Source: Winslowiella toletana (GTDB taxonomy: Bacteria > Pseudomonadota > Gammaproteobacteria > Enterobacterales > Enterobacteriaceae). Taken from it: a stretch of 64,000 nucleotides of DNA. Below the pieces are notes generated by a model. The model had not been told where the DNA came from and searched no databases. It saw nothing but the letters and a program-made list of their open reading frames with translations. The stretch spans positions 2,046,001 to 2,110,000 of the forward strand of contig NZ_CP134152.1 in the NCBI RefSeq assembly GCF_032164335.1, given 5' to 3'. Of the stretch, positions 17,574 to 26,598 are shown piece by piece. Positions within the stretch are counted from its first letter, which is position 1, and every line of letters begins with the position of its first letter. The translations under genes were made by a program, and so were the position numbers.

Positions 17574-18500
17574 TTATCGCAGCGTTGGATGCCCGCTGAT
17601 AGTCAGCTGGCTGACACCACGGCTGACCTGCACTGTCGCCCGCGCGCCCAGCGGCAGCGTAACGGTATTATAGTCGTGACCATACGCCAGACCACTAATT
17701 ACCGGCAGGCCGGTTAGCTGACGAATTCCGTCCCAGACGCTGGGAAAATCAAAGCCCTGATCGTATTCAGTGAGAGTTGCCCCGGTAAAGCTACCGGTAA
17801 TAATTGCGCGCTGGCGCGCCAGAATACCGCTCTGATGCAGCTGCAATAACATGCGCTCGGTACGGAACGGATGCTCATTAACATCCTCGATCACCAGTAT
17901 TCCGTCGTCAAAGGTGGGTAGCCACGGCGTGCCGACCAGGGAAGCGATCATCGCCAGGTTGCCGCCCCAAAGCGTGCCGCTGGCCCGGGTATCCGGTGCG
18001 TCGGTTGCCCATTCAATATCAAATTGCGCTGACGTCATCGCCTGCCAGAAATGGCGTTCGGTGAAGGGGGAGAGTGTCCCGGCTCCGAAATTACCGGTCA
18101 GCATCGGCCCGCTAAAGGTGATCAATCCGCTGCGGCTTAGCAGTGCAAGTTGCAGCGCAGTAAAATCGCTGTGGCCACAGATGGCCAGCGGTTGCCCGCT
18201 CAGACGCTGTTCCAGCGCCGGATAATCGACGTAATCCAGCAGGCGGCTGATGCCATAGCCGCCGCGCACCGCCAGCACAATATCGGGCAGCACAGGCAGG
18301 CTGGCCAGCGAATTAATATCATTCAGTCGTTGCTGGTCATCACCAGCAAAGCGCTGAAAACGACGCATAATCGCGGCGCTATTTTCTATCTGATGCCCCT
18401 GGGCGCTGAGTCGTTCAACTGCCAGCCAGGCAGCATCCTGATTCTGACAATAACCGCTGGGTGCGATCAGTCGAATGCTGCGAGAAGTTGCAGAGATCAT
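17574..18500 (-). CDS. ldcA: L,D-carboxypeptidase A (muramoyltetrapeptide carboxypeptidase)
   Basis: Cytoplasmic serine peptidase of family S66 that removes the terminal D-Ala from recycled murein tetrapeptides. Triad residues: Ser111 in CGHSDFTAL, Glu205 in VIEDVNEHPFR, His275 in LAYGHDYNTV. Its 308 residues match the family. It is divergent from emtA, the arrangement of E. coli, where both genes act in peptidoglycan turnover. Confidence 0.95.
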   Translation of the reverse strand: MISATSRSIRLIAPSGYCQNQDAAWLAVERLSAQGHQIENSAAIMRRFQRFAGDDQQRLNDINSLASLPVLPDIVLAVRGGYGISRLLDYVDYPALEQRLSGQPLAICGHSDFTALQLALLSRSGLITFSGPMLTGNFGAGTLSPFTERHFWQAMTSAQFDIEWATDAPDTRASGTLWGGNLAMIASLVGTPWLPTFDDGILVIEDVNEHPFRTERMLLQLHQSGILARQRAIITGSFTGATLTEYDQGFDFPSVWDGIRQLTGLPVISGLAYGHDYNTVTLPLGARATVQVSRGVSQLTISGHPTLR

Positions 18501-18733
18501 GCTCGGTTTTCTCCCTCTAAGTGAACAATCATGGCGAACGGTCTAAAAATTAATGACAGGCCGCGAATCATTTGCCACTATTTACTGTCTCATTCGCTTG
18601 ATGATGACGAAAAGCGGGCGTGAAGTCACCACTGGCCACTGTTTTCAAAGCAATTCAGATAAACGGCAATATTTAATACTAAGCCAGTCAGTATGATTGA
18701 GCGCGATTAAGTGGCTCCGAGGAAGAGAATAGC

Positions 18734-19360
18734 GTGAAAACCCGATCGCTGATGTTATGTGCACTGTTACTGGCAGGATGCGCCAGTGAAAAACCGCAGC
18801 ATGCGCCTGCGGAGCGACAAACAGCCTTAACCAAAGCCCCACCGCAAAAGGTTTCACAGGCCTGGTCAATCTTTACCGAAAACGCAGCCAGCCACTATGG
18901 CGTTGATGAGCGGCTGATTACTGCCATTATCAGCGTAGAGTCCGGCGGCAATCCAACGGCGGTAAGCCGTTCGAATGCCGTTGGTTTAATGCAGATTAAA
19001 GCCTCTACCGCCGGGCGCGAAGTTTACCGCCATCAGGGACGGCACGGGCAACCGAGTGGTTCAGAGCTGCGCGATCCGGCTAAAAATATCGACATCGGCA
19101 CCGCTTATCTGCGTATTTTACAGTCGAAGCAGCTGGCCGGGATCCGCGATCCGGAGACCTTACGCTATGCCACGATTGTCTCTTATGCCAATGGGGCCGG
19201 CGCGTTGTTACGAACTTTCTCGTCCGATCGTCAGCGCGCGATTGCGATGATCAATGATATGACGCCGCAGGAGTTTTACCAGCACGTGCAGGACAAGCAC
19301 CCGGCGGCACAGGCACCGCGCTATCTGTGGAAAGTCACCACAGCTTACCGCACCATCTAA
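18734..19360 (+). CDS. emtA: Membrane-bound endo-type lytic murein transglycosylase EmtA
   Basis: Outer-membrane lipoprotein that cleaves peptidoglycan strands to 1,6-anhydromuropeptides. Lipobox LLAGC (Cys16) followed by Ala. The SLT domain has the catalytic Glu69 in ISVESGGNP, then NAVGLMQIKASTAG and the AYLRIL and SYANGAG motifs. Length 208, close to E. coli EmtA. It lies divergently beside ldcA. Confidence 0.95.
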   Translation: MKTRSLMLCALLLAGCASEKPQHAPAERQTALTKAPPQKVSQAWSIFTENAASHYGVDERLITAIISVESGGNPTAVSRSNAVGLMQIKASTAGREVYRHQGRHGQPSGSELRDPAKNIDIGTAYLRILQSKQLAGIRDPETLRYATIVSYANGAGALLRTFSSDRQRAIAMINDMTPQEFYQHVQDKHPAAQAPRYLWKVTTAYRTI

Positions 19361-19530
19361 ATTTGCCGGTCTTCACGCATCAAGCGGTGGCGACCGGCAT
19401 TTTGCCTGTTTCCTTCGGCGAATCGCTGGCTCGATCCTATTTAGCCAGATAACCCCCGCAGCTGAAAAATCCTGATGATCAACAATCGGTGACATTGCCG
19501 AAATGTGATCGGTACAAAAGAACGGCATTT

Positions 19531-19576
19531 TGTAATCGATTACTTTACTTGCAGGCTCAATGTAATCGATTACTTT
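19531..19576 (+). promoter_or_regulatory. Two identical operator palindromes before the sugar/nucleoside transporter gene
   Basis: The 16-base sequence TGTAATCGATTACTTT occurs twice, at 19531-19546 and 19561-19576, exactly 30 bp apart (about three helical turns). Each holds the perfect palindrome GTAATCGATTAC, the size and symmetry of LacI-family operators. The second copy ends 14 bases before the transporter start codon. The LacI-type regulator at 21963 is the obvious candidate ligand, by inference. Confidence 0.8.
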
Positions 19577-19590
19577 TTGGCGAGGATAAT

Positions 19591-20820
19591 ATGGTATTCA
19601 CAACGCAATGCTCAGATAACCCGACTGTGCAGCAGCGGATGCTTATCCCGCGCCTGTCATTGATGATGTTTATGCAGTTTTTTATCTGGGGCAGCTGGTC
19701 TGTAACCCTGGGTCTGGTAATGACGCAGCACAATATGGCGTTGCTGATTGGTGATGCTTTCTCTGCCGGGCCAATTGCCTCGATCCTGTCGCCGTTTGTG
19801 CTGGGTATGCTGGTGGATCGCTTTTTCCCCTCGCAGAAAGTCCTGGCGGTGATGCACCTGGCGGGCGCGGTGATTTTGTGGTTCGTACCGCAGGCGCTGA
19901 TTGCGGAAAATGGCGCGCTGCTGATCGGCTTGCTGTTTGGCTACACGCTTTGCTATATGCCAACGCTGGCGCTGACCAATAATATCGCGTTTCACAGCCT
20001 TGCCAGCAGCGAAAAAAGTTTTCCCATTGTGCGCGTATTCGGCACCATCGGCTGGATCGTGGCGGGCATTTTTATCGGCTTCACCGGTATCGCCGCCAGT
20101 GTGTCAATTTTCTCGCTCGCTGCCATCTGCTCAGTGGTGCTGGCGGTGTACAGCCTGACGCTGCCACATACCCCGGCACCGGCAAAAGGGCTGCCGTTGA
20201 AACTGCGCGATCTGTTTTGTGCTGATGCCTTCGCGCTATTGAAAACCCGCCACTTCTTTATTTTCGCGCTGTGCGCCACGCTGATCTCCATTCCTCTTGG
20301 CACTTATTACGCTTTTACCGCATCGTGGTTAGCAGATGCAGGAATTGAAAATGTCAGCAGCCTGATGTCACTCGGCCAGATGTCGGAAATCTTCTTTATG
20401 CTGGTAATTCCGCTGCTGTTTCGCCGTCTCGGCGTCAAATACATGCTGTTTATTGGCATGTGCGCCTGGTTTGTGCGATATGCGCTGTTTGCTATGGGGA
20501 TGAACGATGAAACCCGCGCCCTGATCTATCTCGGCATCCTGCTGCACGGTGTCTGTTACGACTTTTTCTTTGTGGTGGGGTTTATCTACACCGATCGCAT
20601 TGCCGGCGAAAAAGTGAAGGGGCAGGCGCAGAGCATGGTGGTGATGTTTACCTATGGCATTGGCATGTTGCTCGGCTCACAGATTTCCGGCGCGCTATAC
20701 AACAGGGTGGTTGCCGGTCAGGTCTCAGCGGAAAACTGGGCGTTGTTCTGGTGGATCCCGGCGGTTGCAGCAGCGGTAATCGCTATTATTTTCCTCTTCT
20801 CGTTCAAGTATCGGGATTGA
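19591..20820 (+). CDS. MFS transporter of the nucleoside:H+ symporter (NupG-like) family
   Basis: Inner-membrane permease of 409 residues and about twelve helices. The NupG-type signature FMQFFIWGSWSVTLG opens helix 1, and YMPTLALTNNIAFHSL and PIVRVFGTIGW follow as in NupG/XapB. Start at the ATG at 19591, seven bases after GAGG; the in-frame codon at 19489 would put the operators inside the gene. First gene of a putative operon with the isomerase that starts 23 bases later. Probably imports a glycoside, sugar or nucleoside. Confidence 0.85.
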   Translation: MVFTTQCSDNPTVQQRMLIPRLSLMMFMQFFIWGSWSVTLGLVMTQHNMALLIGDAFSAGPIASILSPFVLGMLVDRFFPSQKVLAVMHLAGAVILWFVPQALIAENGALLIGLLFGYTLCYMPTLALTNNIAFHSLASSEKSFPIVRVFGTIGWIVAGIFIGFTGIAASVSIFSLAAICSVVLAVYSLTLPHTPAPAKGLPLKLRDLFCADAFALLKTRHFFIFALCATLISIPLGTYYAFTASWLADAGIENVSSLMSLGQMSEIFFMLVIPLLFRRLGVKYMLFIGMCAWFVRYALFAMGMNDETRALIYLGILLHGVCYDFFFVVGFIYTDRIAGEKVKGQAQSMVVMFTYGIGMLLGSQISGALYNRVVAGQVSAENWALFWWIPAVAAAVIAIIFLFSFKYRD

Positions 20821-20843
20821 GAGGTTTTTTATTGGAGGTGGAG

Positions 20844-21899
20844 ATGAAAACGTTAAAAGGTCCGGGTATATTTTTGTCACAGTTTATTGGTCAGCAGGCT
20901 CCCTACAATTCGCTGGATGGGCTGGCGAAGTGGGCGTCAGCGCTGGGGTATAAAGCGCTACAGATACCCTGTAACCATCCGGCAATATTCGACCTGGAAA
21001 AAGCGGCAACCAGTCAGACTTATTGTGATGAAGTCACAGGGCTACTGGCGGGATACGGACTGGTAGTGAGCGAGCTGTCGACCCATCTTGAGGGCCAACT
21101 GATTGCGGTGCATCCGGCGCATGATGTGGCGTTCGATAGCTTTGCCCCCGCAGCGGTGCGCGGCAACAGTGCCCGCCGAACGGAATGGGCCATCGACAGC
21201 GTGAAAAAGGCGGCGTCGGCATCGGCGAAACTTGGCCTGCGCGCGCATGCAACTTTTTCCGGTTCCCTTGCCTGGCCCTATCTTTATCCCTGGCCGCCTC
21301 ACAATCCGCAGCTGCTGAGCGAAGCTTTTGCCGAGCTGGCGCGCCGCTGGCTGCCGGTGCTGAACCAGTTTGACCACCATGGTGTGGACGTCTGTTATGA
21401 AATTCATCCAGGTGAAGATTTGCATGATGGCGTGACGTGGGAGCGTTTTCAGGCCGCAGTGAACCATCATCCGCGCTGCAATATACTTTTCGATCCCAGT
21501 CATCTTCATCTGCAACATATTGATTATTTGCAGTTTATTGATATCTATCATGCACATATTAAAGCCTTCCACGTGAAGGACGCAGAGTTTCTGCCCAACG
21601 GACGCAGTGGCGTGTATGGCGGCTACCAGCGCTGGATCGATCGTGCCGGGCGTTTCCGTTCGCCGGGTGACGGGCAGATCGATTTCAACGGTATTTTCAG
21701 CAAACTGGCGCAGTATGATTATGACGGCTGGGCTGTTCTGGAATGGGAGTGCTGCCTGAAAGATGCCGACAGCGGCGCGCGTGAAGGTGCTGAATTTATT
21801 CAGCGTCATATTATTCCGGTCGCCGATCGCGCCTTTGATGATTTTGCGGCGCAGGAAGATTGCTCAGCCAGCGTGCGTGCGCAACTTGGGCTGATTTAG
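20844..21899 (+). CDS. Sugar phosphate isomerase/epimerase family protein (TIM barrel)
   Basis: Xylose-isomerase-like TIM-barrel enzyme of 351 residues, cytoplasmic. Metal-site regions are visible: CYEIHPGEDL, LFDPSHLHLQ, AFHVKDAEF, and the C-terminal VLEWECCLKD with the usual glutamate. Start at the ATG at 20844 after GGAGGTGGAG; the frame is open further upstream only because it overlaps the transporter gene. By context it isomerises or epimerises the sugar imported by the upstream permease. The precise substrate cannot be told. Confidence 0.85.
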   Translation: MKTLKGPGIFLSQFIGQQAPYNSLDGLAKWASALGYKALQIPCNHPAIFDLEKAATSQTYCDEVTGLLAGYGLVVSELSTHLEGQLIAVHPAHDVAFDSFAPAAVRGNSARRTEWAIDSVKKAASASAKLGLRAHATFSGSLAWPYLYPWPPHNPQLLSEAFAELARRWLPVLNQFDHHGVDVCYEIHPGEDLHDGVTWERFQAAVNHHPRCNILFDPSHLHLQHIDYLQFIDIYHAHIKAFHVKDAEFLPNGRSGVYGGYQRWIDRAGRFRSPGDGQIDFNGIFSKLAQYDYDGWAVLEWECCLKDADSGAREGAEFIQRHIIPVADRAFDDFAAQEDCSASVRAQLGLI

Positions 21900-21962
21900 A
21901 GCGCCTGATGAATTTATGGTAGCCTGTGTAACATCAGGTTCCTTGCAGGAAGTGCTTCCCTC

Positions 21963-22943
21963 ATGTCCATTCAAAAAATCGCCCGGCTGGCGGGCGTTTC
22001 TGTCGCTACGGTTTCGCGGGTGCTGAATAACAGTGATTCCGTAAAGGAACAAAATCGCGCCAGGGTCCTGCAGGCCATCAGCGAGAGTAACTATCAGCCG
22101 AACCTGCTGGCACGCCAGCTGCGCACCGCACGCAGTTCGATGATTCTGGTGATGGTCTCTGATATTTCAAATCCTTTTTGCGCCGAGGTGGTGAAGGGGA
22201 TTGAGGAGCAGGCGGAGAAAAATGGTTATCGCATACTGCTGAGTAATTCTGGCTCTGATATTGAACGCTCGCGTTCCAGCCTGCAACTGCTGGCCGGTAA
22301 AATGGTCGACGGCATTATCACCATGGACGCCTTCAGCAAACTGCCGGAACTGACACAATTAATCGGCACCACGCCCTGGGTTCAGTGCGCGGAATATGCC
22401 GATGCGGGCGACATCTCCTGCGTAGGAATCAGTGATATCGACGCTGCGCAGCAGGTTGTGCGCTATCTGGTGGGTAAGGGGCACCGACGCATTGCGCTGA
22501 TTAACCACGATCTCAGTTACAAATATGCTCAGCTGCGCCAGCAGGGCTATCAAAACCAGTTACAGGCCAGTCAACGACAGTGGCAAGCGATCGCCTATGC
22601 CAGCGAATTGAGTTTCAACGCCGGCAAGCGTGCGATGCAACAATTGCTGGCAGGCGAGCAGCGGCCTGATGCGGTGTTTGCGGTGTCGGACACTCTGGCG
22701 GCCGGAGCAATGTCGGCGATCATTCAGTTCGGGCTGCGGGTGCCGCAGGATGTCGCGGTAGCCGGTTTTGATGGCAGCGAGTTAGCAGAAATGGTGTCAC
22801 CGCCGTTAACCACCATTGCCCAACCTTCGCGGGATATTGGCCGCAAAGCCTTTACGCTGCTGCTGCAAAAGATCGATTCGCCGCTTTCACCCGCCGAACG
22901 CGTTATGATGGACTGGCAGTTAATCGTCCGCGGTAGCGCGTAG
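21963..22943 (+). CDS. LacI family transcriptional regulator
   Basis: Local repressor of 326 residues: an N-terminal helix-turn-helix with hinge (IQKIARLAGVSVATVSRVLNN, then YQPNLLARQL) and a periplasmic-binding-protein-like effector domain starting near residue 60 (ILVMVSDISNPFCAEVV). It lies 63 bases after the isomerase gene, on the same strand. It is the most likely protein to bind the twin palindromes at 19531-19576. The inducer should be the transported sugar or a derivative. Confidence 0.9.
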   Translation: MSIQKIARLAGVSVATVSRVLNNSDSVKEQNRARVLQAISESNYQPNLLARQLRTARSSMILVMVSDISNPFCAEVVKGIEEQAEKNGYRILLSNSGSDIERSRSSLQLLAGKMVDGIITMDAFSKLPELTQLIGTTPWVQCAEYADAGDISCVGISDIDAAQQVVRYLVGKGHRRIALINHDLSYKYAQLRQQGYQNQLQASQRQWQAIAYASELSFNAGKRAMQQLLAGEQRPDAVFAVSDTLAAGAMSAIIQFGLRVPQDVAVAGFDGSELAEMVSPPLTTIAQPSRDIGRKAFTLLLQKIDSPLSPAERVMMDWQLIVRGSA

Positions 22944-22950
22944 TAAATCT

Positions 22951-23265
22951 TCAGCCGTTGCCATTACGCTCAGGCCCGCTGTCGCTCTTTTTATCGATAT
23001 GTCCCAGCTCGCGCTCCGGGAAGCATTGCGCGCGCAGTCGGCGCTTAATCTCTGCCGCATCCGGAAAGCCGCCCATGGTTTTGCGATCCCAAATCAGTTG
23101 GTCATCCACGGTAATCTGATAAATTCCACCGGTCGCCGGAATCAGTGTTACCTGCGCCAGGTCGGTACTGAAGGTACTTAACAGTTCCTGCGACATCCAC
23201 GCCGCGCGCAGCAGCCAGTTGCATTGTGAACAGTAGGTTATCGTCACCACCGGCAGAATTTTCAT
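22951..23265 (-). CDS. SelT/SelW/SelH-type (Rdx) thioredoxin-like protein
   Basis: Small redox-fold protein of 104 residues. CSQC at residues 12-15 is the CxxC motif, in the family context ITYCSQCNWLLRAAWMSQELL (split: ITYCSQCNWLL / RAAWMSQELL). The second block IWDRKTMGGFPDAAEIKRRLR is typical. These bacterial SelW-like proteins are thought to be redox regulators; the role is unknown. Convergent with the LacI gene, seven bases between stops. Confidence 0.85.
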   Translation of the reverse strand: MKILPVVTITYCSQCNWLLRAAWMSQELLSTFSTDLAQVTLIPATGGIYQITVDDQLIWDRKTMGGFPDAAEIKRRLRAQCFPERELGHIDKKSDSGPERNGNG

Positions 23266-23845
23266 CGTTTATTTCCTGATTTCTAACGTTTTGCTGAATC
23301 ATTAGTTTGCCCGATCCCGGCAGGCTTTCCAGCTTTTTCATGTATCGCCCTCAGTGACTGATGGTTTTCTATCATGAGTTGTAGGCTGGCCGCACTGCCG
23401 GATAAATGATGGGAAAGATGCTGCAACGGTGCGCTGCTGGAAACTTACGCTGAGGGTAAGGTCGAATTTATGCTATTCACCCATGAGAATTACCGTTGAG
23501 CAACGTCGTCGAGGCGGATAATCAGAGAGCAACCATCGCGAAATACATTAGAAAGTAAAATGCTTCAAAATGTTTTTCAGCCTCGATGCATTCAGGCCAG
23601 CGCTATAAGTGAGTTGTTAATAATTTGTGCTGTTTAACCACTTTTTTACTGAGGTCAGATATACGGTTGTTAAACAACTTGCTGAAAAAAGAGCGGATAA
23701 GAGCATGTTGGTCACATTGCCATTACTCGGCAAGCCTGCAAAATTTTACATCTCGGCAACAGTTTTTTTAGCCATCCGTATTATAGATATTCTGCTGAGG
23801 AACAGAATCTCAGCGCAACCTTACAAGGATCAAGGAATATCTTTA
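23266..23845. other. Long non-coding leader before the oxalate decarboxylase gene
   Basis: About 580 bases. The decarboxylase reading frame is open from 23627, but that upstream part lacks any signal of coding and the Tat signal starts at 23846. I see no second gene. The length suggests upstream regulation, but I found no clear operator or riboswitch. Confidence 0.45.
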
Positions 23846-25060
23846 ATGAATAAACTCTCACGAAGAACGTTCATGGCCTTTGCTGCGGGCGGTACGGTAG
23901 CGCTGGCTACCGGTCAGGTTCATGCACACGATAATAACGTTAAAACCTATCCGGCCAACGCTAACCGCGACCCGGGTCCGCATGATCCGATCAGGGAAGC
24001 AGAAAATCCGGACATACTAAACCCGCCGGATACCGACAGCGGCACCTTACCCAATCTGCGCTATTCCTTTAGCGATGCGCACGTGCGGAAAAGTAGCGGA
24101 GGCTGGACCCGTCAGGTCACTCAGCGCGAACTGGGCATTTCAACCACTATTGCCGGCGTCGATATGCGTCTTAATGCCGGGGGAATCAGGGAACTGCACT
24201 GGCATAAGGAAGCGGAGTGGGCCTATATGACCTACGGTAAGGCACGGGTTACCGCATTTGATGCGGAGAGTGGCTGGTTTGTTGACGATATTGGCGTCGG
24301 CGACCTGTGGTACTTTCCACCCGGCATACCGCACTCAATTCAGGGGCTGGGGCCTGACGGATGTGAATTCTTAATCGCCTTCGATGACGGAAACTTCGAT
24401 GAGGACAGTACTTTCCTGCTGTCAGACTGGTTTAAACATATTCCCGCCGATGTGCTGGCGAAAAACTTTAAGGTACCGGTCTCGACGTTCGCAAACCTGC
24501 CGTCACCGCAGGATGAGTATATCTTTGCCGGTACCGTGCCGGGCAGCCTGGCCTCTGACAGCATCAAAGGCTCAGCAAAATCTAAAACCGGATTTACTCA
24601 CCGCATGATGGCACAAAGCCCGATCAAGGCGCCTGGCGGCACGGTGCGTATTACCGACTCATCCAATTTCCCGGTTTCAAAAACCATCGCCGCTGCGCTG
24701 GTGGAAATTGAACCCGGCGGAATGCGCGAACTGCACTGGCATCCTAATAATGATGAATGGCAATACTATCTTGAAGGAGAGGGGCGGATGGGGGTCTTTG
24801 CCTCGTCCGGACAGGCAAGAACCTTTGATTATCGGGCGGGTGATGTCGGTTACGTACCTTTCGCGATGGGTCACTATGTCGAGAACACCGGCAGCACACC
24901 GCTGCGCTTTCTCGAGCTGTTTAAAAGCGACTATTATGCCGATATCTCCTTAAACCAGTGGCTTGCCAGCACACCGCCGGAACTGGTTAAACAGCATCTC
25001 AGGCTGGATGACAACTTTATGCAGGCACTCTCTTTAATCAAGAATCCCGTGGTGAAATAA
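23846..25060 (+). CDS. Tat-exported bicupin oxalate decarboxylase
   Basis: Mn-dependent enzyme converting oxalate to formate and CO2. Start at the ATG at 23846 after AAGGA. The N-terminus [16 protein letters not shown] is a twin-arginine signal, so the folded protein is exported. Cupin 1 ligands are His118, His120, Glu124 and His163; cupin 2 ligands are His297, His299, Glu304 and His343. The active-site lid, SENS in Bacillus OxdC, reads DEDS (185-188), retaining the catalytic Glu186, which favours decarboxylase over oxidase. 404 residues. It stands alone with its own terminator. Confidence 0.9.
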   Translation: MNKLSRRTFMAFAAGGTVALATGQVHAHDNNVKTYPANANRDPGPHDPIREAENPDILNPPDTDSGTLPNLRYSFSDAHVRKSSGGWTRQVTQRELGISTTIAGVDMRLNAGGIRELHWHKEAEWAYMTYGKARVTAFDAESGWFVDDIGVGDLWYFPPGIPHSIQGLGPDGCEFLIAFDDGNFDEDSTFLLSDWFKHIPADVLAKNFKVPVSTFANLPSPQDEYIFAGTVPGSLASDSIKGSAKSKTGFTHRMMAQSPIKAPGGTVRITDSSNFPVSKTIAAALVEIEPGGMRELHWHPNNDEWQYYLEGEGRMGVFASSGQARTFDYRAGDVGYVPFAMGHYVENTGSTPLRFLELFKSDYYADISLNQWLASTPPELVKQHLRLDDNFMQALSLIKNPVVK

Positions 25061-25068
25061 AGATTAAT

Positions 25069-25090
25069 GGCCGGTTATCCGGCCGTTTTT
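25069..25090 (+). terminator. Rho-independent terminator
   Basis: GGCCGG-TTAT-CCGGCC followed by GTTTTT, eight bases after the decarboxylase stop. Confidence 0.9.
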
Positions 25091-25130
25091 AACCCGGACG
25101 CAGCGTATCCGTAATCCTTCAACGCGCTCA

Positions 25131-25868
25131 CTAATCGGCAAAACGTCTGGCCTTATCGCGTGCCAGTCGCTCCAGAGCGAAAATTACCTGCTGTAGCTCT
25201 CTTTCTACGGTGGCGGTCAGCGCAACAAAGCGTAAGCTCAGCCGTGGCGTTACTACCGTTTCATTTTTACTGCTGATAGTGGTGCGTTCGCCAATATGCA
25301 GCAGCTGCGCATCGACTGTAAACTGACCATATTCCCCAAGTTCCACCTGTAAACCCTTCAGTATTTCGCCGCAGCCGAGTGTCGGTGGTAAAGCGCCATC
25401 GGCCAGTACGCCAATACCACCCAGCGACAGATCGTGCAGGCGAAAACGGGCAACCGAGCCGTTTGGCCAGTGGCTCTGGCAGAAGAAGCCTGGTTCCAGT
25501 GGCGCCGTCACGCGGAAAAACTCGCGGCGCTGAATCAGCCACAATAACGGCGGCAGCGGGGCAGAAAACGCCGGTAAGCCCTGATATTGCACGGCATCAA
25601 GCCTGTCGAGGGCGAACTCCACTTTGGCCCCCTGGGGTTCGGCAGAAATGTGCAGATCTTGTGACTGTAACGCCAGCTGATTGTCATACGGATTGCTGCC
25701 GTAATCGACAACCAGCTGATGTTGATCAACAAACAGTAAGCGGCTGATAAACTGACCGCGAGCACTGGCTATTCGCACCGGGGTCTGATGTTTCTCTAGG
25801 TCACGCAGTACCCCCAGCACTGCCAGCGTGCCGCGTTTCAGGTACTGCTCTTTTTCTTGCTCTTTCAC
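25131..25868 (-). CDS. ycgR: Flagellar brake protein YcgR (PilZ, c-di-GMP receptor)
   Basis: Cytoplasmic protein that binds c-di-GMP and slows the flagellar motor. The N-terminal YcgR domain occupies about residues 10-110. The PilZ domain shows R114-R115-EFF-R119 and D146-L-S-L-G-G-I, the two c-di-GMP-binding motifs, both intact. 245 residues as expected. As in E. coli it lies between emtA and ymgE, although here a sugar island and oxalate decarboxylase are inserted. Flagella genes are not in this window. Confidence 0.95.
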   Translation of the reverse strand: MKEQEKEQYLKRGTLAVLGVLRDLEKHQTPVRIASARGQFISRLLFVDQHQLVVDYGSNPYDNQLALQSQDLHISAEPQGAKVEFALDRLDAVQYQGLPAFSAPLPPLLWLIQRREFFRVTAPLEPGFFCQSHWPNGSVARFRLHDLSLGGIGVLADGALPPTLGCGEILKGLQVELGEYGQFTVDAQLLHIGERTTISSKNETVVTPRLSLRFVALTATVERELQQVIFALERLARDKARRFAD

Positions 25869-26018
25869 ATCCTGCTCCGGTGCGGTGGCTTTATCGCTGC
25901 TGATAGCGTTACCCGATCAGTATCGGCTTAAATGCGGCGGACTTTACTTATAATCGATCGTCTCCCGCTGTTTTTTTCGTCAAAGTTTAGATTTAAATCA
26001 CAGAGTTAGAATTATCGC

Positions 26019-26025
26019 CTATACT
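26019..26025 (+). promoter_or_regulatory. Sigma-S-like -10 box CTATACT of the DUF883/ymgE operon
   Basis: CGCCTATACTAATT lies 54 bases before the DUF883 start. It is the third copy of this heptamer before a stress-type gene in the window. Confidence 0.5.
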
Positions 26026-26078
26026 AATTGGCACAATAGGGCCTCGGCCATCTGCGAGCTTATCAACAGGAGAGTGTG

Positions 26079-26276
26079 ATGTTTTCAAAACGTGAAGCCG
26101 GTAAAAAACTTGAGCAGGTTCAGGAACGCTCCCGCGAAGCAGGCAGCGAACTGTGTGATGAGCTGAAAAGTGCAGCAAGCGAATCCTGTGATTATTTGAA
26201 AAAGAATCCATGGGCTGGCGTAGGCATTGGTGCAGCGCTGGGTTTGGTGATTGGTGTGTTAATTAGCAAAAAATAA
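26079..26276 (+). CDS. DUF883 family (ElaB/YqjD-type) inner-membrane protein
   Basis: Short protein of 65 residues: an amphipathic helical N-terminal half (KREAGKKLEQVQERSREAG) and one C-terminal transmembrane helix (WAGVGIGAALGLVIGVLI) ending SKK. In E. coli this family is RpoS-induced and YqjD binds ribosomes through the N-terminus. The KNPWAGVGIGAALG motif is diagnostic. Start at the ATG at 26079, six bases after AGGAG. It is followed by ymgE after ten bases, so one operon. Confidence 0.88.
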   Translation: MFSKREAGKKLEQVQERSREAGSELCDELKSAASESCDYLKKNPWAGVGIGAALGLVIGVLISKK

Positions 26277-26286
26277 GGAGCAGGAA

Positions 26287-26535
26287 ATGGGAATTCTTTC
26301 ATGGATCATTTTTGGTCTGATCGCCGGTATCATCGCGAAATGGATTATGCCAGGTAAAGACGGTGGCGGTTTTATCATCACCATCGTATTAGGTATTATC
26401 GGTGCGGTAGTCGGCGGCTGGATCAGTACCTTCTTCGGCTTTGGTAAAGTCGATGGCTTCAACTTCGGTAGCTTTGTGGTGGCGGTAATCGGTGCCATTG
26501 TGGTGCTGTTTATCTACCGTAAAGTCAAAAGTTAA
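26287..26535 (+). CDS. ymgE: GlsB/YeaQ/YmgE family stress membrane protein
   Basis: Small inner-membrane protein of 82 residues with three predicted helices, rich in glycine. The family signature GLIAGIIAKWIMPGKDGGG is present (residues 9-27), then GIIGAVVGGWI. Known as transglycosylase-associated by name only; function unknown, stress-induced in E. coli. Cotranscribed with the DUF883 gene and ends in a clear terminator. Confidence 0.9.
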   Translation: MGILSWIIFGLIAGIIAKWIMPGKDGGGFIITIVLGIIGAVVGGWISTFFGFGKVDGFNFGSFVVAVIGAIVVLFIYRKVKS

Positions 26536-26550
26536 GCACTAAAGATAGAA

Positions 26551-26580
26551 AAAAAGGGAGACGTCAAGTCTCCCTTTTTT
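26551..26580. terminator. Bidirectional Rho-independent terminator
   Basis: AAAAAGGGAGAC and GTCTCCCTTTTTT flank a short loop: A-tract and T-tract serve both ymgE and the convergent siderophore receptor gene. Confidence 0.9.
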
Positions 26581-26598
26581 GTGGCTGTCAGTTAACTA

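Noticed and set aside
21042..21809. 255-residue ORF on the minus strand
   Set aside because: Antisense to the TIM-barrel isomerase gene; composition (many Met, Arg, His) is that of a shadow frame.
23380..23430. REP-like sequence before the oxalate decarboxylase leader
   Set aside because: Only a loose resemblance to GCCGGATAA-type REP; no second copy or hairpin.
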